Below, piece after piece: positions 30,118-32,917 of a DNA stretch of 32,917 bases (its first letter is position 1; every line of letters starts with the position of its first letter). This DNA is from Bacteroidales bacterium UBA1035 (GTDB lineage: Bacteria; Bacteroidota; Bacteroidia; Bacteroidales; Dysgonomonadaceae), in contig DCEG01000014.1 in assembly GCA_002316835.1 (NCBI GenBank), forward strand, positions 1 to 32,917. The letters are read 5' to 3'. A model generated the notes under the pieces. That model was given only the letters and a program-made list of their open reading frames with translations. It made no database searches and had not been told where the DNA came from. The position numbers were made by a program, and so were the translations under genes.

Positions 30118-31016
30118 AAGTAAATATTGGGAACCTGGAGTTTCAAAACCCCGTAACAACTGCATCCGGAACCTTTGGTTACGGCACAGAATATGCTGAT
30201 TTTATTGATTTAAATCGTCTGGGAGGAATTTTTGTAAAAGGAACCACACTTGAACCGAGACAAGGGAACGACTATCCGAGAATGGCGGAAACGCCATCAG
30301 GAATGTTGAATTCTGTAGGATTGCAAAACAAAGGTGTAGACTATTTCGCCGAACATATTTATCCCACGATAAGGGATTATAATACACATATAATTGTAAA
30401 TGTATCTGGCTCAACTGTAGAAGATTATGTGAAATGTACAGAACGGCTTATTGATTTGGAAAAAGTTCCTGCTATTGAATTAAATATTTCCTGTCCCAAC
30501 ATAAAGGAAGGAGGAATGGCTTTTGGAACTTCTTGTGCTTCAGCGGCTCAAGTAACACGTGCGGTACGAAAAGTGTATCCTAAAACATTAATCGTGAAGT
30601 TATCGCCTAATGTTACCGATGTAGCCGATATTGCCAGGGCTGTTGAAGATGAAGGTGCCGATTCTGTTTCGCTCGTTAATACATTTCTGGGAATGGCTAT
30701 CGATGCTGAAACAAGAAAACCAAAACTCTCTACAATAACCGGAGGTTTATCAGGTCCGTGTATTAAGCCTATAGCTCTGCGAATGGTTTGGCAAGTATAT
30801 AATGCTATCAAAATTCCAATTATCGGGATGGGCGGAATTTCAAATACAGCCGATGCCATTGAGTTTATGCTTGCCGGATCAACCGCTATACAAATAGGAA
30901 CTTATAATTTTATTGATCCTGCAATTTCCATGAAAGTAATAGATGGAATCATTGATTATATGGATAGGCATAACATAAAGTCAATCAGCGAAATAATAGG
31001 AAAGTTAGATATTTAA
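30105..31016 (+). CDS. pyrD: Dihydroorotate dehydrogenase, class 1B catalytic subunit
   Basis: This 303-residue FMN enzyme oxidises dihydroorotate to orotate in pyrimidine synthesis. It shows TTASGTFGYG (18-27), KGTTLEPRQGN (45-55), the active-site NISCPN with the catalytic base Cys130 (class 1B type), the FMN lysine region IVKLSPNVTD and the C-terminal phosphate-binding GMGGISNTADAIEFMLAGS. The Cys, rather than Ser, and the adjacent pyrK gene place it in class 1B. It overlaps pyrK by 13 bases and is followed by a hairpin terminator. Confidence 0.94.
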   Translation: MDRLKVNIGNLEFQNPVTTASGTFGYGTEYADFIDLNRLGGIFVKGTTLEPRQGNDYPRMAETPSGMLNSVGLQNKGVDYFAEHIYPTIRDYNTHIIVNVSGSTVEDYVKCTERLIDLEKVPAIELNISCPNIKEGGMAFGTSCASAAQVTRAVRKVYPKTLIVKLSPNVTDVADIARAVEDEGADSVSLVNTFLGMAIDAETRKPKLSTITGGLSGPCIKPIALRMVWQVYNAIKIPIIGMGGISNTADAIEFMLAGSTAIQIGTYNFIDPAISMKVIDGIIDYMDRHNIKSISEIIGKLDI

Positions 31017-31047
31017 TATATTTTTGATTTTATTTTACAGAATAATT

Positions 31048-31080
31048 TATCAAAATGAGTATTTATTTTGATATTATTTG
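31048..31080 (+). terminator. Inverted repeat after pyrD, next to the asnA promoter
   Basis: TATCAAAAT (31048-31056) and ATTTTGATA (31065-31073) form a perfect 9-bp stem with an 8-base loop, followed by TTATTTG. It can end the pyrK-pyrD transcript. It ends four bases before the -33 box of asnA, so it might equally act as an operator there. Confidence 0.55.
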
Positions 31081-31107
31081 ACAAATTGAATAATTGATGT
31101 ATCTTTG
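31077..31107 (+). promoter_or_regulatory. asnA promoter (TTTG-N19-TATCTTTG)
   Basis: TTTG at 31077-31080, a 19-base spacer and TATCTTTG at 31100-31107: the best consensus promoter in the window. Start near 31114 gives a leader of about 20 bases before the ATG at 31135. Confidence 0.8.
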
Positions 31108-31134
31108 CAGATTAATACATCAAAACGGTACAGA

Positions 31135-32172
31135 ATGTCAAATCTGATAATTCCAAAAGGATATAAACCACTTTTAAATCTGAGTCAAACCGAGCTCGGA
31201 ATTAAGAAAATAAAAGATTTCTTTCAGCAGAATTTAGCTTCGGAACTACGTTTACGACGAGTCACTGCGCCACTCTTCGTAGAAAAAGGTACCGGAATTA
31301 ATGATGATCTGAATGGCGTTGAACGCCCTGTCAGTTTTCCAATCAAAGATATGAATGATACGGTTGCAGAGATCGTGCATTCATTAGCAAAATGGAAAAG
31401 AATGACACTTGCCGATTACGGCATAGAAAAGGGGTATGGCATTTATACCGATATGAACGCCATTCGTGCCGATGAAGAATTAGATAACCTACATTCGCTT
31501 TATGTTGATCAGTGGGATTGGGAGATGACTATAGACGAGAAAGATAGAAGTATTTCTTTTCTAAAAAATGTTGTTGAGCGAATTTATAGTGCCATGCTTC
31601 GTACCGAATATTTGGTTCATGAAGCTTTTCCACAATTAAAACCGGAACTTCCCCGTGAAATAACATTTATTTCATCTGAAGATCTGCTGCAAAAATATCC
31701 AACCCTATCGGTGAAAGAGCGCGAGGATGCCATTTCAAAAGAATGCGGAGCCGTATTTATCATTGGTATCGGTGGAAATTTGTCTAACGGTGAACCACAC
31801 GATGGCCGTTCGGCCGATTATGACGACTGGACAACCCTTAACGAAGAGGGATTCGAGGGACTTAACGGCGATTTACTTGTTTGGAATTCAGTACTTGAAA
31901 GAGCTGTAGAACTGTCATCAATGGGAATTCGTGTGGATAAGGAAGCCTTGCAGAAACAACTTAAAATCAGAAATCAGGAAGAGAAACTAAATCTGTTCTT
32001 TCACAAACGATTAGTTAACGATGAACTTCCGCTATCCATTGGTGGAGGAATAGGACAATCTCGCTTGTGCATGTATTACTTGCGTAAAGCACATATAGGT
32101 GAGATTCAGGCAAGTATCTGGTCAAAAGAGATGAGAAAAGAAGCTGCCGAAAACGATATTTTTCTGATTTGA
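31135..32172 (+). CDS. asnA: Aspartate-ammonia ligase (asparagine synthetase A)
   Basis: This 345-residue enzyme makes asparagine from aspartate, ammonia and ATP. It has the class II aminoacyl-tRNA-synthetase-like fold, with YVDQWDWE (123-130) and the ATP-binding motif 3 equivalent IGGGIGQSR (302-310). The length matches AsnA. A TTG at 31105 opens the frame earlier, but it lies within the -7 element TATCTTTG, so the ATG at 31135 is the start. It is preceded by the strongest promoter seen here and is probably monocistronic. Confidence 0.95.
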   Translation: MSNLIIPKGYKPLLNLSQTELGIKKIKDFFQQNLASELRLRRVTAPLFVEKGTGINDDLNGVERPVSFPIKDMNDTVAEIVHSLAKWKRMTLADYGIEKGYGIYTDMNAIRADEELDNLHSLYVDQWDWEMTIDEKDRSISFLKNVVERIYSAMLRTEYLVHEAFPQLKPELPREITFISSEDLLQKYPTLSVKEREDAISKECGAVFIIGIGGNLSNGEPHDGRSADYDDWTTLNEEGFEGLNGDLLVWNSVLERAVELSSMGIRVDKEALQKQLKIRNQEEKLNLFFHKRLVNDELPLSIGGGIGQSRLCMYYLRKAHIGEIQASIWSKEMRKEAAENDIFLI

Positions 32173-32366
32173 TTTTCAGACAAAAGAACCAAGAACCAAG
32201 ACAAAGACATATGTAGTGCGGTATAAACCAAGTACCGTATGACCCCTGTCAACCGCAGGCAGGGATTACTGGGCTGACGGTTTGTTACTTTGTCACAGGT
32301 GTTAACCTAAATTGGTATTTCTGCTAACTTTTTTATACTTTTACAAATCTAAAACAAAATGGTGTT
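32173..32366. other. Spacer with GC-rich repeat remnants between asnA and ung
   Basis: The gap begins with a low-complexity AGAACCAAGAACCAAGACAA run (32185 area), then short inverted repeats CGGTA/TACCG and CCCTG/CAGGG around 32219-32263 in a patch that resembles the GC-rich element at 13945-13990 (shared CCCCTGTC, GCAGGC and AGGGATT words in the same order). A TACTTTTA word at 32336-32343 is the best promoter candidate for ung. Confidence 0.45.
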
Positions 32367-32917
32367 ATGTCTGTAAAAATTGAAGAAAGTTGGAAAACAA
32401 GACTAAGTGACGAGTTTGAGAAACCTTACTTTAAATCACTGACAGATTTTGTACGTCAGGAGTATTCTACACGAACTATTTATCCACCGGCGAAGCTGAT
32501 TTTCAATGCTTTTGATGAGTGCCCGTTCGATCAGGTGAAAGTGGTTATTGTCGGACAAGATCCCTATCATGAACCGGGACAAGCCCATGGATTGTGTTTT
32601 TCGGTGAATGATGGAGTGCAGATTCCACCATCATTGGTCAATATTTACAAAGAAATCCACGATGATTTAGGTACACCCATTCCTAAATCGGGAAACCTGG
32701 AGCGATGGAGTAGGCAAGGGGTTCTTCTTCTGAATGCAACACTTACCGTTCGTGCACATCAGGCGGGCTCACACCAACACAAAGGATGGGAAGAATTTAC
32801 CGATTCTGCCATTTATCATTTAGCCAACGAACGTGAAAATTTGGTTTTTATTCTTTGGGGCGCTTACGCGCAACGAAAAGGTGAGAATATAGATGCGAAT
32901 AGACATCTTGTGTTAAA
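32367..32917 (+). CDS. ung: Uracil-DNA glycosylase, family 1 (3' truncated by window)
   Basis: The frame is open from the ATG at 32367 to the end of the window, giving 183 residues. It removes uracil from DNA in base excision repair. The catalytic motif GQDPYHEPGQAHGLCFS is present with the water-activating Asp65. The PPSLVNIYKEI segment and GVLLLNATLTV follow as in family 1 UDGs. The C-terminal HPSPL minor-groove motif should lie just past the window edge; the last residues read NRHLVL. Family 1 proteins are about 220 residues, so roughly 40 are missing. Confidence 0.94.
   Translation, partial: MSVKIEESWKTRLSDEFEKPYFKSLTDFVRQEYSTRTIYPPAKLIFNAFDECPFDQVKVVIVGQDPYHEPGQAHGLCFSVNDGVQIPPSLVNIYKEIHDDLGTPIPKSGNLERWSRQGVLLLNATLTVRAHQAGSHQHKGWEEFTDSAIYHLANERENLVFILWGAYAQRKGENIDANRHLVL

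Noticed and set aside
31105..31134. TTG-initiated extension of asnA
   Set aside because: The TTG is part of the -7 element TATCTTTG; the mRNA would begin downstream of it.

Overview
The window reads as a chromosomal segment from an AT-rich member of the Bacteroidota, most likely order Bacteroidales. The family is not settled by what I can see. The evidence is the recurrent -7 promoter word TAnnTTTG a short distance upstream of starts (TATCTTTG at 21168, 23062, 26960 and 31100), a fused ResB/CcsA cytochrome c biogenesis protein, the DUF4199 plus glycosyltransferase pair, the short Bacteroidota-type AMP nucleosidase, and many exported lipoproteins with an LxxC-type lipobox. I see no rRNA, tRNA, CRISPR array, insertion sequence or prophage. 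The gene content is mostly core metabolism.

Layout. 1-93: tail of a probable TIM-barrel sugar isomerase. 94-641: gene-free, with a 42-bp tandem repeat array and a duplicated promoter block. 642-4073 (+): ccsA fusion and a Gfo/Idh oxidoreductase. 4180-6221 (-): TlpA-like thioredoxin and uracil permease, with strong hairpins between them. 6412-12581 (+): DUF4199 protein, GT2, nitroreductase, ApbE, Ogt, porin, and a lipoprotein joining a DUF1080 domain to a PHP-like domain. 12663-17305 (-): L-serine dehydratase, GH2 beta-mannosidase, DUF1080 lipoprotein. 17485-19689 (+): RelA-type (p)ppGpp synthetase. 19714-21094 (-): exported TIM-barrel protein and FolK. 21194-22579 (+): NfeD-type membrane protease. 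22608-23057 (-): stand-alone PD-(D/E)xK (HsdR_N-like) protein. 23107-24964 (+): AMP nucleosidase and HolA. 24961-25515 (-): glutathione peroxidase. 25516-26339: very AT-rich gene-free island. 26340-32917 (+): HTH regulator, APC permease, exported methyltransferase, PyrK/PyrD, AsnA, and a truncated Ung.

How the genes may work together. A scattered sugar-processing set is visible: the Gfo/Idh oxidoreductase, two DUF1080 (3-keto-glycoside hydrolase type) lipoproteins, one or two TIM-barrel isomerase-like proteins, a GH2 mannosidase and a porin. Only the DUF1080/GH2 pair is clearly an operon, so a shared 3-keto-sugar route is inference. Housekeeping groups are pyrimidine synthesis and uptake (pyrK-pyrD, uraA), redox and cytochrome maturation (ccsA, tlpA-like, gpx, apbE), DNA maintenance (ogt, holA, ung), folate (folK) and stringent response (relA).

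Several reading frames extend upstream through TTG or GTG codons. Where a -7 element overlaps such an extension I used the downstream ATG as the start (tlpA-like, uraA, DUF4199, folK, pyrK, asnA, HTH regulator); for holA the motif is weaker and the choice rests mainly on the protein family. I do not see an obviously new multi-gene system. The points most worth following are the DUF1080-PHP fusion, the phased 42-bp repeat array, the exported methyltransferase, the AT-rich island with palindromes in front of the HTH gene, and the dispersed palindromic intergenic elements.
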